DNA from: Hydrococcus rivularis NIES-593
GTDB taxonomy: Bacteria; Cyanobacteriota; Cyanobacteriia; Cyanobacteriales; Microcystaceae
Direction: 5' to 3'
Length of the DNA stretch: 38,224 bases
Assembly: GCF_001904635.1 (NCBI RefSeq)
Contig: NZ_MRCB01000038.1
Location: 1 to 38,224 of the forward strand
Position 1 is the stretch's first letter. Each line of letters opens with the position of its first letter. The position numbers were made by a program, and so were the translations under genes. Positions 26,962 to 35,550 of this stretch are shown one piece after another. The notes beneath the pieces are model-generated. The model did no database searches. It worked only from the letters and a program-made list of their open reading frames with translations, and was not told the DNA's origin.

Positions 26962-27435
26962 GTGATTGCAATTTATCCTGGTAGCTTCGATCCAATTACT
27001 TTGGGTCATCTCGATCTCATCGAAAGAGCGGGACAACTATTTGAGAGGGTTATCGTTGCTGTGTTATGCAATACTAGCAAGCAACCGATGTTTTCAGTAG
27101 AGAAACGACTCGAACAAATTCGTTATTGTACTCAACATCTACCGAATGTAGAAGTTGATAGTTTTCTCGGGCTGACAGTGGAGTATGCTAAATTGCGTAA
27201 GGCTAGAGTTCTCTTGCGAGGACTGCGAGTGCTTTCCGACTTTGAAAAAGAATTACAGATGGCTCACACCAACAAAACATTGCGAGATGAAATCGAAACG
27301 GTGTTTTTAGCAACGGCTAAAGAGTACAGTTTTTTGAGTAGCAGTATTGTCAAAGAAATTGCTAAATTTGGCGGTTCTGTCGCTCACCTAGTTCCAGAAA
27401 ATGTCGCCAGAGACATTTATCAATATTACTCTTAA
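26962..27435 (+). CDS. coaD: Phosphopantetheine adenylyltransferase
   Basis: 157 residues, family length. Converts 4'-phosphopantetheine and ATP to dephospho-CoA in coenzyme A synthesis. Seen: [20 protein letters not shown] at 2-21, with the TxGH-type nucleotidyltransferase motif; [20 protein letters not shown] near 90-109; and [15 protein letters not shown] near 129-143, the ISSS-type signature. The start is GTG at 26962. The next gene begins 56 bp later on the same strand, probably co-transcribed. Confidence 0.96.
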   Translation: MIAIYPGSFDPITLGHLDLIERAGQLFERVIVAVLCNTSKQPMFSVEKRLEQIRYCTQHLPNVEVDSFLGLTVEYAKLRKARVLLRGLRVLSDFEKELQMAHTNKTLRDEIETVFLATAKEYSFLSSSIVKEIAKFGGSVAHLVPENVARDIYQYYS

Positions 27436-27491
27436 AAAGAAATTCTAAATTCATTGATAAGCTATTGTTAAAGGAAAATATTTATTATATT

Positions 27492-28178
27492 ATGTTTCGC
27501 CCAGATCTATCTTCAGGTAATTCATCTAAAGACGATCCGTCCGAGCAAGTTAACATGTCTACTCCCGGTCGTGCTATGGATTTCGATCTTCAACGAGAAC
27601 TCGACCGACTCGAAGAGATAATTCTTGATAGTCCTCGCGTTCCTATGAGTCGTCGGACGTTGGTAGATGAGGATAAATTGCTAAATCAATTAGATTTGGT
27701 GAGAATGAATTTGCCTGAAGCCTTTGAGAAAGCGATGGAAATCCTTCAGCAAAGGCAGGAAATTTTATCGGAAGCGGAAGAGTACGCACAACAGATCATT
27801 CAATCGGCTCATCAACGGGCAGCACAAATTGAGGATGAGATGGCGATTGTGCAACGGGCACAAGGGGAAGCCCATCAAATCCGACAGCAAGTGCAGCAAG
27901 AGTGCGAAGCCATGCAACGACAGACTTTTGCCCAAATTGAGCAAATGCGCCGCGCAGCCCAGCAGGAATTTCAGGAAATGTTGAAGCGAACGCAAGCCGA
28001 ATGTGCGGAGATTCAAAACGGTGCCGACGAATATGCCGATCGCGTTCTGAGTAATATCGAACAACAACTCGGTGAAATGTTACAGGTGATTCGCAACGGA
28101 CGACAGCAGCTATCTCCTAATACTATCTCCCAAGCCCCCTCGGACAAGAAGCTTCCCGGTACGAAGAGAACGCGATAG
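27492..28178 (+). CDS. Coiled-coil protein downstream of coaD
   Basis: 228 residues from ATG 27492; a TTG nine codons earlier is less likely. Seen: an acidic/serine N-terminus, MDFDLQRELDRLEEIILDSP near 28-47, VDEDKLLNQLDLVRMNLPEA near 57-76, then an almost uninterrupted Glu/Gln/Ala/Arg-rich heptad coiled coil to about residue 200 and a basic tail. No membrane span. The profile resembles DivIVA/SepIVA-type scaffolds or the stalk b-subunit of ATP synthase, to which such proteins are often misassigned. A scaffold or division-related role is inference. A weak hairpin GCAAG-CAGT-CTTGC at 28207-28220 follows. Confidence 0.7.
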   Translation: MFRPDLSSGNSSKDDPSEQVNMSTPGRAMDFDLQRELDRLEEIILDSPRVPMSRRTLVDEDKLLNQLDLVRMNLPEAFEKAMEILQQRQEILSEAEEYAQQIIQSAHQRAAQIEDEMAIVQRAQGEAHQIRQQVQQECEAMQRQTFAQIEQMRRAAQQEFQEMLKRTQAECAEIQNGADEYADRVLSNIEQQLGEMLQVIRNGRQQLSPNTISQAPSDKKLPGTKRTR

Positions 28179-28242
28179 CGAAAACCCGATCGCACTTTAA
28201 ACGTCCGCAAGCAGTCTTGCTTTCCTTAGTAGGAATTGGAGG

Positions 28243-28285
28243 AAAGGTTCTTCTCTAGAAATAAAAAGGTTCTTCTCTAGAAATA
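28243..28285. repeat. Two-unit tandem repeat
   Basis: AAAGGTTCTTCTCTAGAAAT occurs at 28243 and again at 28265, period 22 bp. The repeat lies in the 693 bp stretch between the coiled-coil gene and the SH3 gene, which otherwise holds only gene remnants. Confidence 0.75.
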
Positions 28286-28354
28286 ATAAGTGGGAGGGGT
28301 AAATTAAATGTAAGATCGCAATGATCCCAGCTTTCCGGAAATATGCCAGCCCCT

Positions 28355-28447
28355 TTACGGATTGTATTTCTCCTCTTTTGGCGTTTTCGCTTGACGTAAT
28401 CGAACGGCTAACTCGTCCACACTTTCTTTCACTTCGATTGAAGTCAT
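28355..28447 (-). pseudogene. IS630-like transposase, 5' fragment
   Basis: A minus-strand frame begins MTSIEVKESVDELAVRLRQA and continues KTPKEEKYNP before a stop. N-termini of this kind (IEVKESVEEL-LRQAKTPK) open the helix-turn-helix part of IS630-family transposases in cyanobacteria. Only about 30 codons remain. A perfect hairpin with GAGAAGCA/TGCTTCTC arms lies just upstream of its ATG. Assignment rests on memory of the motif. Confidence 0.4.
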
Positions 28448-28580
28448 CCCAACCATGAGAAGCACCAGCAACGTTGCTTCTCAGTTTAAGTCATCCGCCA
28501 GTTCTTCAGTTTAAATTGGTATTAGAATTTCATTTTCTAAGAGCGATCGCTTACACTTTTAGATTTCTCATCCAACCCTT

Positions 28581-28817
28581 TTATATCCTCTTTTCTCCCT
28601 TCTGTTGTTGCAATTTATAGTAAGTTTCTAGACCAGATTGATAATCAGAGCCAACTAAATCTTAAGATTTCCCAAATCCTCTCTTAATAGCACTGCCCCA
28701 GGTTTTTGTGATTGCCCACGCGCCAAAGATATTCTGGCAAAGGGTTAGAGTGTAAAGTCTAGAGTCTCTTTGCCAATTGGATTGAATCCATTTGTCGAGT
28801 TCGTAGTCAATGCTCAT
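28581..28817 (-). pseudogene. WGR-domain-like gene with internal stop
   Basis: Frame MSIDYELDKWIQSNWQRDSR followed by LYTLTLCQNIFGAWAITKTW, then GSAIKRGFGKS and a TAA at codon 52 (28662-28664). The same frame continues DLVGSDYQSGLETYYKLQQQ to a second stop at 28581-28583. RxYxLxLxQxxFGxWxxxKxWG followed by SYEEGL-like sequence is the WGR fold, known from PARP and bacterial DNA-linked proteins. The canonical WGR tripeptide is WGS here. One nonsense mutation would explain the break; a sequencing error is the alternative. Confidence 0.55.
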
Positions 28818-28871
28818 AGAAACTTAGTTTTTGGAAAAAGCTGCCTTGGGCGCGATCGCTACTCAAATTCC

Positions 28872-29333
28872 TCATTCAACTTGGGATTGATGTACCCAGC
28901 CGGAAATACTGTAATCGTCACTCACAATCATTAACCATTCTCCCTTACGGAGATAGACTTCGGCAGTCCGACCAGTAGCAATCTGCCCGATGATGCGTCC
29001 GTTAGGTGTGGAGCGAACGTTAGTATATCCATCGCGACTGATAAACTGCACGTTAGCTTCGGGATAGACAAGCTGCGACTCGTGCATATATCCATCTCCG
29101 CATTGGTCGCTAAAGATTCGTAACCAGCCCTTGTAATAGTATCCAGTTTCAGTAAAAACTATCGACCCGTTAGGACAGCGACGAAGAATTTTAGCGTTGG
29201 GTGCGCTGCGGACATTAGCATACCCATCAGCACTGTAAACCATACCGCGACCCGCCGTACCAGCATGAACGGGTTTAGATGAAGCAATGAGAGTAGAAAC
29301 AGCAACCAGTCCAAGAACGAGTAATTTTTTCAT
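28872..29333 (-). CDS. Secreted protein with two bacterial SH3 domains
   Basis: 153 residues. Seen: signal peptide MKKLLVLGLVAVSTLIASS with likely cleavage after VHA. Two SH3b repeats follow: DGYANVRSAPNAKILRRCPN (near 36-55) and DGYTNVRSTPNGRIIGQIAT (near 100-119), each ending in a W-containing strand (GWLRIFSD, WLMIVSDD). The NVRSxPN core is characteristic. Two cysteines (RRCPN, DQCGD) may form a disulfide. Periplasmic; likely binds peptidoglycan or another wall component. No hydrolase domain is attached. Confidence 0.82.
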   Translation of the reverse strand: MKKLLVLGLVAVSTLIASSKPVHAGTAGRGMVYSADGYANVRSAPNAKILRRCPNGSIVFTETGYYYKGWLRIFSDQCGDGYMHESQLVYPEANVQFISRDGYTNVRSTPNGRIIGQIATGRTAEVYLRKGEWLMIVSDDYSISGWVHQSQVE

Positions 29334-29382
29334 TGTTGTTCTGAAAGTTTTTAAGAAGATGTCTGAAAAGTCTTTGATTATG

Positions 29383-29932
29383 CTAAACGTCTAAGCCTAA
29401 TATCCGAATCATGGCGACTTGAATCATTGCCTCAGAAGTAGAAGGCAAGACTTCATAATCTTTACTCAAACGTCGGCACCAGTTAAACCAGCCAAAAGTC
29501 CGTTCGACAACCCAACGTCGAGGTAAAACTTCAAAGCCTTGTGCCGTATCAGAACGTAGTACTGTTTCGAGAACCCAATGATAAACATCCATAACCCAGC
29601 GCATAAAATCTTCACCAAGGGTAACCACCATCGACCCAAATCTTGACCAAACGATGAAATCTTGTTTTTAAACGATCTAGTCGAGCAAATACTAACCTTA
29701 CACCTTCTCGGCACCGAAGATTGGCGGCTGTGACTACGACAACTATTAATTATCCCAAAGTATCGACCAAAATATGACGTTTACGAACTTTAATTTTTTT
29801 GCCCGTACCATAACCTACTTCTAAATGGATCGTGGTTGCTGTTTCTACTGACTGGCTGTCCAAAATGGCTGCCGATGGGCTGGGATGACGATTTCTACAT
29901 AGGCTATGCGGCAGAAAATCTCACTGATAATA
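29383..29932 (-). pseudogene. IS5-family transposase, broken
   Basis: The C-terminal frame at 29383-29631 includes [20 protein letters not shown] and [20 protein letters not shown], the IS5-type DDE C-terminus with the catalytic Glu context (VVERTF). Upstream in a different frame: HPSPSAAILDSQSVETATTI, then GYGTGKKIKVRKRHILVDTL, carrying the first Asp (DSQSV), ended by TAA. Further on, [20 protein letters not shown] holds the second Asp before another stop. At least two stops and one frameshift are present and the N-terminus is missing, so it cannot act. No clear terminal repeats. Confidence 0.82.
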
Positions 29933-30115
29933 GTTACTACTGACGATACCTTGATGTCTTTGCAAAAACTCTGTATCGTTCCAGTCGCGATCGCCTGAAA
30001 TCTTCTGTACGCGATCGCGACTATAATCTAACTTAAGGCGAAAATCTGACGATAACGCTCCTCCAGCCACATAAGTAGGGCGGATAGCCGTACGGGTAGG
30101 GGAAAAATTGCCGTT
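29921..30115 (-). pseudogene. Orphan 64-codon reading frame beside the IS remnant
   Basis: An open frame without a start, bounded by stops, reads FSPTRTAIRPTYVAGGALSS then LKLDYSRDRVQKISGDRDWN and DTEFLQRHQGIVSSNYYQ. It uses two GCGATCGC sites as codons and looks like the C-terminus of a real protein of unknown family. Its end abuts the transposase remnant, so it may be a gene truncated by the IS. The two HIP1 sites also make an 11-bp inverted repeat (29984-29994 / 30011-30021). Confidence 0.35.
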
Positions 30116-30130
30116 TTAGCGAATTTGGAA

Positions 30131-31207
30131 TTAAAAATTACCTTTTTGCGGCTGATAATATTCGTGGGTTAAAAACGGCACGCTGACTAATTCTCCCGAC
30201 GCTTCGCCTACTGCTACCGTCAACCCTGCACCGCCTGCTTTAGTGCGAACGTAAGCTAAACCAAATAACCCTGCTTCAGTTTCAATGAGGCTAGTAAGCA
30301 CGCCGACTTTATCTCCTTCGAGGGTAACTGGAGTGCCTGCTGCAACGGGAGCGTTCAATTTGACTCCCCAGAGCCTTTGTTTTACGCCTTTATAGGTATT
30401 GAGACGAGCGATCGTTTCTTGACCGATATAGCAGCCTTTGTCAAAGGAAATGGCTTTCCAGAGTCCAGCTTCTAGAGGATTGTAGTCTTCTGTCAGTTCT
30501 TTATCGGGAACGGGTCTTCCCTGTAAGATTCGCAATTGTTCCCAAACGCGATCGCCCAGAGGAATTGCACCCAATCCAGTCAGTTTAGACCAGATTTGAG
30601 CGGCTGCTTCTACTGGCACGATTAAAGTATATCCCGGCAATGCCAATCCGCTTCCTACTGCTATGCGGATTGAATTTTCCCCTATCTGCACCAGTAGGTG
30701 ACTGCCTTCTGGTCGATCGACCAATGACATTGACTCGCCTGCTAATTGTTTGACTAAAGAATCGCTTTCGGGACCTATTAGCGTGAAAATAGCATTATCA
30801 TAAGAAATATCGGCTAATTCTACCTTATCCATCGGGAAGATATAGCGATCCATCCATTGCATGAGTTGCCCTCGGCGGTTGGGAGAGACGAGGATGAGGA
30901 TAGCGTCTTCGGTTAGGTAGGCTGTGGCGAGATCGAGGGTTCGTCCGGTGGAATTGACGAAAACCGTATCGCATCCTTGTCCGGGTTGAAGAGAGTTAAT
31001 ATTATTCGTCGTTTGGTTGTGGAGAAAGCGCGAGCGATCTTCTCCTTTGAGTTGCAACAGTCCCCAACTAGAGCGATCCCACAAGGCTACTCCTGCTTTA
31101 GCTGCCTCTATCGCCTCGCGATCGTTGCCAAAACTGCTCGGAGTGTTAGACTCTCCCTCAAAGATTGCCCCTATTTTTTTTTGAATATCCCGTAATGCCT
31201 GTATCAT
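30131..31207 (-). CDS. ygfZ: Folate-binding YgfZ/GcvT-like iron-sulfur maintenance protein
   Basis: 358 residues. Seen: GcvT-fold N-terminus with WGLLQLKGEDRSRFLHNQTT near 48-67, a FMDRYIFPMDKVEL-like strand (MDRYIFPMDKVEL near 118-130), and the hallmark DKGCYIGQETIARLNTYKGV near 254-273 (K-G-C-Y-x-G-Q-E). YgfZ binds tetrahydrofolate and supports repair or assembly of certain Fe-S enzymes, including MiaB. The conserved Cys is present. It is 51 bp upstream of the IS-decay region and separated from the next minus-strand gene by another 51 bp, so the two may be co-transcribed. Confidence 0.92.
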   Translation of the reverse strand: MIQALRDIQKKIGAIFEGESNTPSSFGNDREAIEAAKAGVALWDRSSWGLLQLKGEDRSRFLHNQTTNNINSLQPGQGCDTVFVNSTGRTLDLATAYLTEDAILILVSPNRRGQLMQWMDRYIFPMDKVELADISYDNAIFTLIGPESDSLVKQLAGESMSLVDRPEGSHLLVQIGENSIRIAVGSGLALPGYTLIVPVEAAAQIWSKLTGLGAIPLGDRVWEQLRILQGRPVPDKELTEDYNPLEAGLWKAISFDKGCYIGQETIARLNTYKGVKQRLWGVKLNAPVAAGTPVTLEGDKVGVLTSLIETEAGLFGLAYVRTKAGGAGLTVAVGEASGELVSVPFLTHEYYQPQKGNF

Positions 31208-31258
31208 ATTGACTTTGGATTGCTTATTAGCAAAATCACTTTCTTGTCTTTTACCCTG

Positions 31259-31660
31259 TTAATTAGATGGTAAATTAGCGAAAATCTCTTTAACTAATTG
31301 TTGCGTTTTGGTTTCTAAGCGATGCCAATCAACATCTCCTGTTTCATCAATTAAACTGGTATCGACCTCAATCTCTTGAGTAGTTTCCTCCGTCTCATCA
31401 ACTATCTGTATTTGGGCAGGGTTGTAGTCGAGAAAACAGACTTGAAAACAAAGGCTCCAAAGATCGACCCTCACCGAGCGATCGCCCTGAGTCAAACAAA
31501 GTAAGTAACCGGGATAGGGAGTTTGTATTTCTTGGTAAGTTCCCTGCCATGAAGATTCGTCAAGCTGTTTGCGAATATTATCTATCACTCGAATAAAAGC
31601 AGGCTGCATCAATAGTTGAGCTTGCTCCCAAGCCAGTGCGGTTTTAAATTTGGGTTTCAT
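31259..31660 (-). CDS. Conserved hypothetical protein
   Basis: 133 residues, no signal peptide or membrane span. Seen: KFKTALAWEQAQLLMQPAFI (4-23), YPGYLLCLTQGDRSVRVDLW near 49-68, an acidic middle (DETEETTQEIEVDTSLIDET) and a C-terminal helix (LETKTQQLVKEIFANLPS). Two cysteines lie in LCLTQ and LCFQVCF. It reads like a small cyanobacterial cytosolic protein of unknown function, perhaps co-transcribed with ygfZ 51 bp downstream. Confidence 0.65.
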   Translation of the reverse strand: MKPKFKTALAWEQAQLLMQPAFIRVIDNIRKQLDESSWQGTYQEIQTPYPGYLLCLTQGDRSVRVDLWSLCFQVCFLDYNPAQIQIVDETEETTQEIEVDTSLIDETGDVDWHRLETKTQQLVKEIFANLPSN

Positions 31661-31922
31661 ATTCTTCCTCGCTCGTTGGCTTAAGTCTACAGAAAGATTT
31701 AATACTAAGACAAATTTTTTTTAACTTTTCTAAAAGTAAAATTGACTGCGAGTGTCAATGAATCATAAACCTAGATAAAACGCTATACTCTTTCTACGCT
31801 TCTTGAGATAGAAAAGCAGAAACTCTCAAAAATCTCTTCTGCTCGTCTGTGTGAGTCACTGTTTGTCAATGTATACTCAAAGCTAGTATTATTACAGCTT
31901 GCTCATCTTCCCCAAATCGAAT

Positions 31923-33680
31923 ATGCAACCGCGCACCGTGCATCGCCGAACCAAAATTGTTGCCACCATTGGACCTGCCACTACTAAACGGGGAGTTCTC
32001 CGCCAACTAATTCAGGCAGGTGCAACAACCCTACGCCTCAACTTCTCCCACGGAACTCACGAAGATCACCAACGGAGCATTCGTCTGATTCGTCAGACGG
32101 CGTTTGAGTTGAACAAACCCGTCGGGATTTTACAGGATTTGCAAGGTCCCAAAATTCGTCTGGGCAAGTTTAAATGTCAGTCGATCGCGCTTAAACCCGG
32201 CGACCCCTTCATTCTGACCAGTCGAGAAGTTGAATGCACTCAAGAAATAAGCTACGTCAGTTATGAATATCTTACCGACGAAGTTCCTGAAGGAGCCAGA
32301 ATTCTACTCGACGACGGTAAGGTAGAAATGCGGGTAGAAAAAATCGATCGCCAAAGCCGAGAGTTGTATTGTCGAGTAATAGTGGGCGGCACCCTATCGA
32401 GTAATAAGGGGGTAAATTTTCCGGGGGTTTATCTGTCGGTCAAAGCTTTGACCGATAAAGACAAAACCGATTTGATGTTTGGGCTGGATCAAGGAGTCGA
32501 TTGGGTCGCCCTTAGCTTTGTTCGCAACCCGCAAGATATTCTAGAAATTAAAGATTTGATCGCCAGTGCCGGAAAATCCGTCCCTGTGATTGCCAAGATT
32601 GAAAAGCACGAAGCGATCGAGGAGATTGAAGAAATTCTGTCCCTCTGCAATGGAGTCATGGTGGCGCGAGGAGATTTGGGCGTGGAATTGCCCGCAGAAG
32701 ATGTTCCGATTCTGCAAAAGCGGCTGATCGCGACGGCAAACCAGTTGGGCATTCCGATTATTACCGCAACTCAGATGCTAGACAGCATGGTCAATAATCC
32801 TCGTCCCACCCGTGCCGAGGTATCGGATGTCGCCAATGCTATTCTCGATGGAACCGATGCCGTAATGCTCTCCAACGAAACGGCGGTTGGTAAATATCCT
32901 GTAGAAGCAGTAGCAACGATGGCACGCATCGCCGAACGGATCGAACAGGAACAAATCCGCAGCCAGCAACGAACCACTGCCAAGCAATCGATCCCCAACG
33001 CCATCTCTGCTGCTGTCAGTCAAATCGCCGAACAACTAGAAGCAGCCGCCATTATAACCTTAACTAAATCGGGAGCAACCGCCCGCAACGTTTCTAAGTT
33101 TCGACCGCAAACCCCAATTTTAGCGGTCACGCCCCACGTCGATGTGGCTCGTCAATTGCAATTAGTTTGGGGCGTTAAACCCTTGATGATGCTCGATTTG
33201 CCTTCCACCAGTCAAACCTTCCAAGCGGCTATCAATATGGCTCAAGAAAATTATTTTTTAGCCGATGGAGATCTGGTGGTAATGACGGCAGGAACGCTGC
33301 AAGGCGTTTCGGGTTCGACCGATCTCATTAAAGTAGAAGTGGTGAAAGCGATATTGGGCAAAGGCATTGGCATCGGTCAGGGAGTGGCTAGCGGTTGTGC
33401 GAGAGTAGCTCGCCACGCCAGAGAAGTTGGAAATTTCGATCGCGGAGACATTCTCGTCGCACCTGCCACTAATGCCGAATTTATCGAAGCAATGCGTAAA
33501 GCAGCCGGGATCGTTACTGAAGACCCCAGTCTGACCAGCCATGCAGCCGTGATTGGCTTGCGGTTGGGGATTCCAGTCATTGTTGGCTTTAAAGATGCAG
33601 CTAGTCTGATTCGCGAAGGAGCGATTATTTCTATCGACGCACAGCGAGGGGTAGTTTACTCCGGTTTGATGAGAACGTGA
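31923..33680 (+). CDS. pyk: Pyruvate kinase with C-terminal PEP-utilising domain
   Basis: 585 residues from ATG 31923; an in-frame TTG at 31899 would add eight. Converts phosphoenolpyruvate and ADP to pyruvate and ATP in glycolysis. Seen: KIVATIGPATTKRGVLRQLI near 9-28, LRLNFSHGTHEDH, LQDLQGPKIRLGKF near 76-89, VIAKIEKHEAIEEIEEIL, VMVARGDLGVELP near 246-258, and ITATQMLDSM near 281-290. After the allosteric domain a swivelling domain follows (GDILVAPATNAEFIEAM, EDPSLTSHAAVIGLRLGIPV), with the phosphohistidine-type TSHAAV. This long form is common in cyanobacteria. Seventeen bases separate its stop from a convergent LOG-like gene. Confidence 0.96.
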   Translation: MQPRTVHRRTKIVATIGPATTKRGVLRQLIQAGATTLRLNFSHGTHEDHQRSIRLIRQTAFELNKPVGILQDLQGPKIRLGKFKCQSIALKPGDPFILTSREVECTQEISYVSYEYLTDEVPEGARILLDDGKVEMRVEKIDRQSRELYCRVIVGGTLSSNKGVNFPGVYLSVKALTDKDKTDLMFGLDQGVDWVALSFVRNPQDILEIKDLIASAGKSVPVIAKIEKHEAIEEIEEILSLCNGVMVARGDLGVELPAEDVPILQKRLIATANQLGIPIITATQMLDSMVNNPRPTRAEVSDVANAILDGTDAVMLSNETAVGKYPVEAVATMARIAERIEQEQIRSQQRTTAKQSIPNAISAAVSQIAEQLEAAAIITLTKSGATARNVSKFRPQTPILAVTPHVDVARQLQLVWGVKPLMMLDLPSTSQTFQAAINMAQENYFLADGDLVVMTAGTLQGVSGSTDLIKVEVVKAILGKGIGIGQGVASGCARVARHAREVGNFDRGDILVAPATNAEFIEAMRKAAGIVTEDPSLTSHAAVIGLRLGIPVIVGFKDAASLIREGAIISIDAQRGVVYSGLMRT

Positions 33681-33698
33681 AAGACAAAAAGCGATGTG

Positions 33699-34478
33699 CT
33701 AATGGGGCTTAAAAATTGTCAAACATTCCTTGCTCTGACAGCTTTCCCAGTCGGCATGAGATTGACGGAGTAGGGCGATTGCTTCGGCTACAGTATCGAC
33801 GCAATTCGGAATCGTCATATCGACGGCATTTGCCAGTTTAGGTTCGCGATCGACCATGTGTTTCGTCGCCCAATCTACCAGATCGAACCACATTTTCCCT
33901 ACCATAATTAAAGGCGTGTTGCGTAGATGACGAACTTGTAGCAGTTGCCAAATCATCATAGCTTCCAAAGTTGTCCCAATGCCGCCAGGAAGAACGACAA
34001 AGGCATCTGAGAGCAGAACGAAGTGATGCAAGCGAGAAAAAAAGGTTCGGTGCTGGTAGACCTCTTCTACAAATGGGTTGGTTTGTTGCTCGTAACTCAA
34101 ATTGACTCGAAGACCGATGGATTCAAAGCGATCGCTGGGATCGGCTAACACGCTGCCTTCATTAGCTGCTTCCATCAACCCAGGACCGCCACCCGTCACG
34201 ATATCGCATCCCATTGCAGTCAGTTCGCTCGCCAACCAACGAACATCATCGTAAAGCGGCGTGTCTTTTTGAATTCGTGCCGACCCAAATACAGTGACCC
34301 GATAGTGTTGTCGTTTGGGAGGTTGGATGCTGCTCAATCCATTAACAACATCCCAAAGTTGAAGAACTGCTTGCTGTACGATCGCAAATGTCGTTTCAGC
34401 TTCGCTCGTCTTCTCGTTCTCATTAATGCTGTTTTTGAGGATATTATCCTCTGGGATCGCTCGTTCGTTGGCGCTCAT
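33699..34478 (-). CDS. LOG-family (TIGR00730) Rossmann protein
   Basis: 259 residues. Seen: YRVTVFGSARIQKDTPLYDD near 59-78, then CDIVTGGGPGLMEAANEGSV near 94-113 and LPGGIGTTLEAMMIWQLLQV near 164-183. GGGxGLM and PGGxGTxxE are the LOG/lysine decarboxylase-like motifs. Relatives release cytokinin ribose-phosphate or act as nucleotide 5'-monophosphate phosphoribohydrolases. The N-terminal 45 residues are hydrophilic and not part of the fold. Substrate in this organism unknown. Soluble, cytosolic. Confidence 0.88.
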   Translation of the reverse strand: MSANERAIPEDNILKNSINENEKTSEAETTFAIVQQAVLQLWDVVNGLSSIQPPKRQHYRVTVFGSARIQKDTPLYDDVRWLASELTAMGCDIVTGGGPGLMEAANEGSVLADPSDRFESIGLRVNLSYEQQTNPFVEEVYQHRTFFSRLHHFVLLSDAFVVLPGGIGTTLEAMMIWQLLQVRHLRNTPLIMVGKMWFDLVDWATKHMVDREPKLANAVDMTIPNCVDTVAEAIALLRQSHADWESCQSKECLTIFKPH

Positions 34479-34630
34479 AGTGGCACGTCCATTGCCTTTA
34501 CCTTACTTATAGTCTCGAATTTATCTATCCCTAAACTGACAAACTATTAGTCCCCAGATAGATAACTTATAGCAAAAATTCGTTATTAATTGGCAAAATA
34601 GGAATTTATTTTTAATTAGCAACCGTATTT

Positions 34631-34859
34631 GTGAAAAAGCTTGCCCAACGCCAACATTCTAGTGACTGGTCAAAGGAACTCAGCGATCTAATTAGCGGCG
34701 CATCTGGAGGTTTTCTCTTCGGCATTCCTCTGCTCTTCTATACGATGGAAGTTTGGTTCGTCGGCTCCCAGGTTTCACCTCCGTTACTCCTGGCGATTCT
34801 CTCTCTCACCGACGACTATTGCTTTTAATATTGCTCCCGCCGATGAAGTTCTCATGTTA
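34631..34859 (+). pseudogene. TIGR02587-type membrane protein, broken by deletion and MITE
   Basis: The frame from GTG 34631 reads KELSDLISGASGGFLFGIPL, LFYTMEVWFVGSQVSPPLLL and AILSLT, then shifts. In the next frame TTIAFNIAPADEVLML follows. Both pieces match the TIGR02587 family of cyanobacterial membrane proteins (SGxFLFGIPLLYTMEVW; later IAPxDEV), but the long section between them is missing. The second piece is cut by MITE copy B at 34860. So at least one deletion with frameshift and one insertion occurred. The intact protein has no known function. Confidence 0.7.
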
Positions 34860-34972
34860 TACCATTTTTCATTCATTAATGACAGAGATAGTCGATCGCC
34901 CTCACCCCCAACCCCCCTCCCTATTTGGGAGAGGGAAGAAGAATGTCGCTCGCGAAAACATAAAAATTGATA
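34860..34972 (+). mobile_element. MITE-like element copy B (113 bp)
   Basis: Begins TACCATTTTTCATTC and ends with AAAAATTGATA (one change from TGGTA). Flanked by TTA on both sides (34857-34859 and 34973-34975). Same orientation as copy A, but the hairpin loop reads CCC-TATTT-GGG instead of CCC-AAATA-GGG. Interrupts the TIGR02587-type remnant. Confidence 0.82.
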
Positions 34973-34975
34973 TTA

Positions 34976-35550
34976 CATAATGTCCTTGGTGACAGCAATG
35001 CTGATGCTGTTTTTTTCAACAGCTTTCCTTTGAAGATCCGTGGGATCTTTGGTTGCGTTACACTCTCATTCGTCGAGGCTCAATTGTTCGTCAATGGGCG
35101 AGTTAGCGAAATTGCCTCTCAGGAAGTTGACTTAATTAAGTTTTTTTCCACGCGCCACCTACTTTAAAAAAGCTAATATAATTTTTTTCTTTCTAGAGAT
35201 ATAGGAATATAAAAAACATCATCTTTATGAATGGTGATTTTCTCTGACTAGCGATAGATATAAGTATCACCAATTAGATTAATTTTTGATTTTAGAATGG
35301 CAAGATACAATTAAAATTCAGTTAAAAATTACACTGAAAAAGACTCGAATGCATTGCAAACAAGCGAACAGCTTGCTCTAGCAACTAAGATTTAAAGATT
35401 TTCTCTTAACAAGCTCGACAGTAAGAAAACAAGACTGTAGATAGATCGTTGAAAGGCTTGCTTCAGAGTACTGTAGATAATAACTCCTTTGAAATTAAAG
35501 CTCATATAAAGCTTTTAAAGATGGAGAGTTTAAACCGAGGAGAACATAAT
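34976..35550. other. Gene-free stretch before the hemerythrin-like gene
   Basis: I see no recognisable gene in these 575 bp. The left 190 bp have higher GC and short open frames on both strands without family resemblance, perhaps further debris of the broken membrane gene. The right 350 bp are AT-rich and should hold the promoter of the hemerythrin-like gene. Confidence 0.4.

Noticed and set aside
28243-28285. Tandem 22-bp repeat as a CRISPR fragment
   Set aside because: Only two units, no spacers of proper length and no cas genes.
34967-35167. Plus-strand 66-codon frame after MITE copy B
   Set aside because: Starts inside the MITE target duplication and matches no family.
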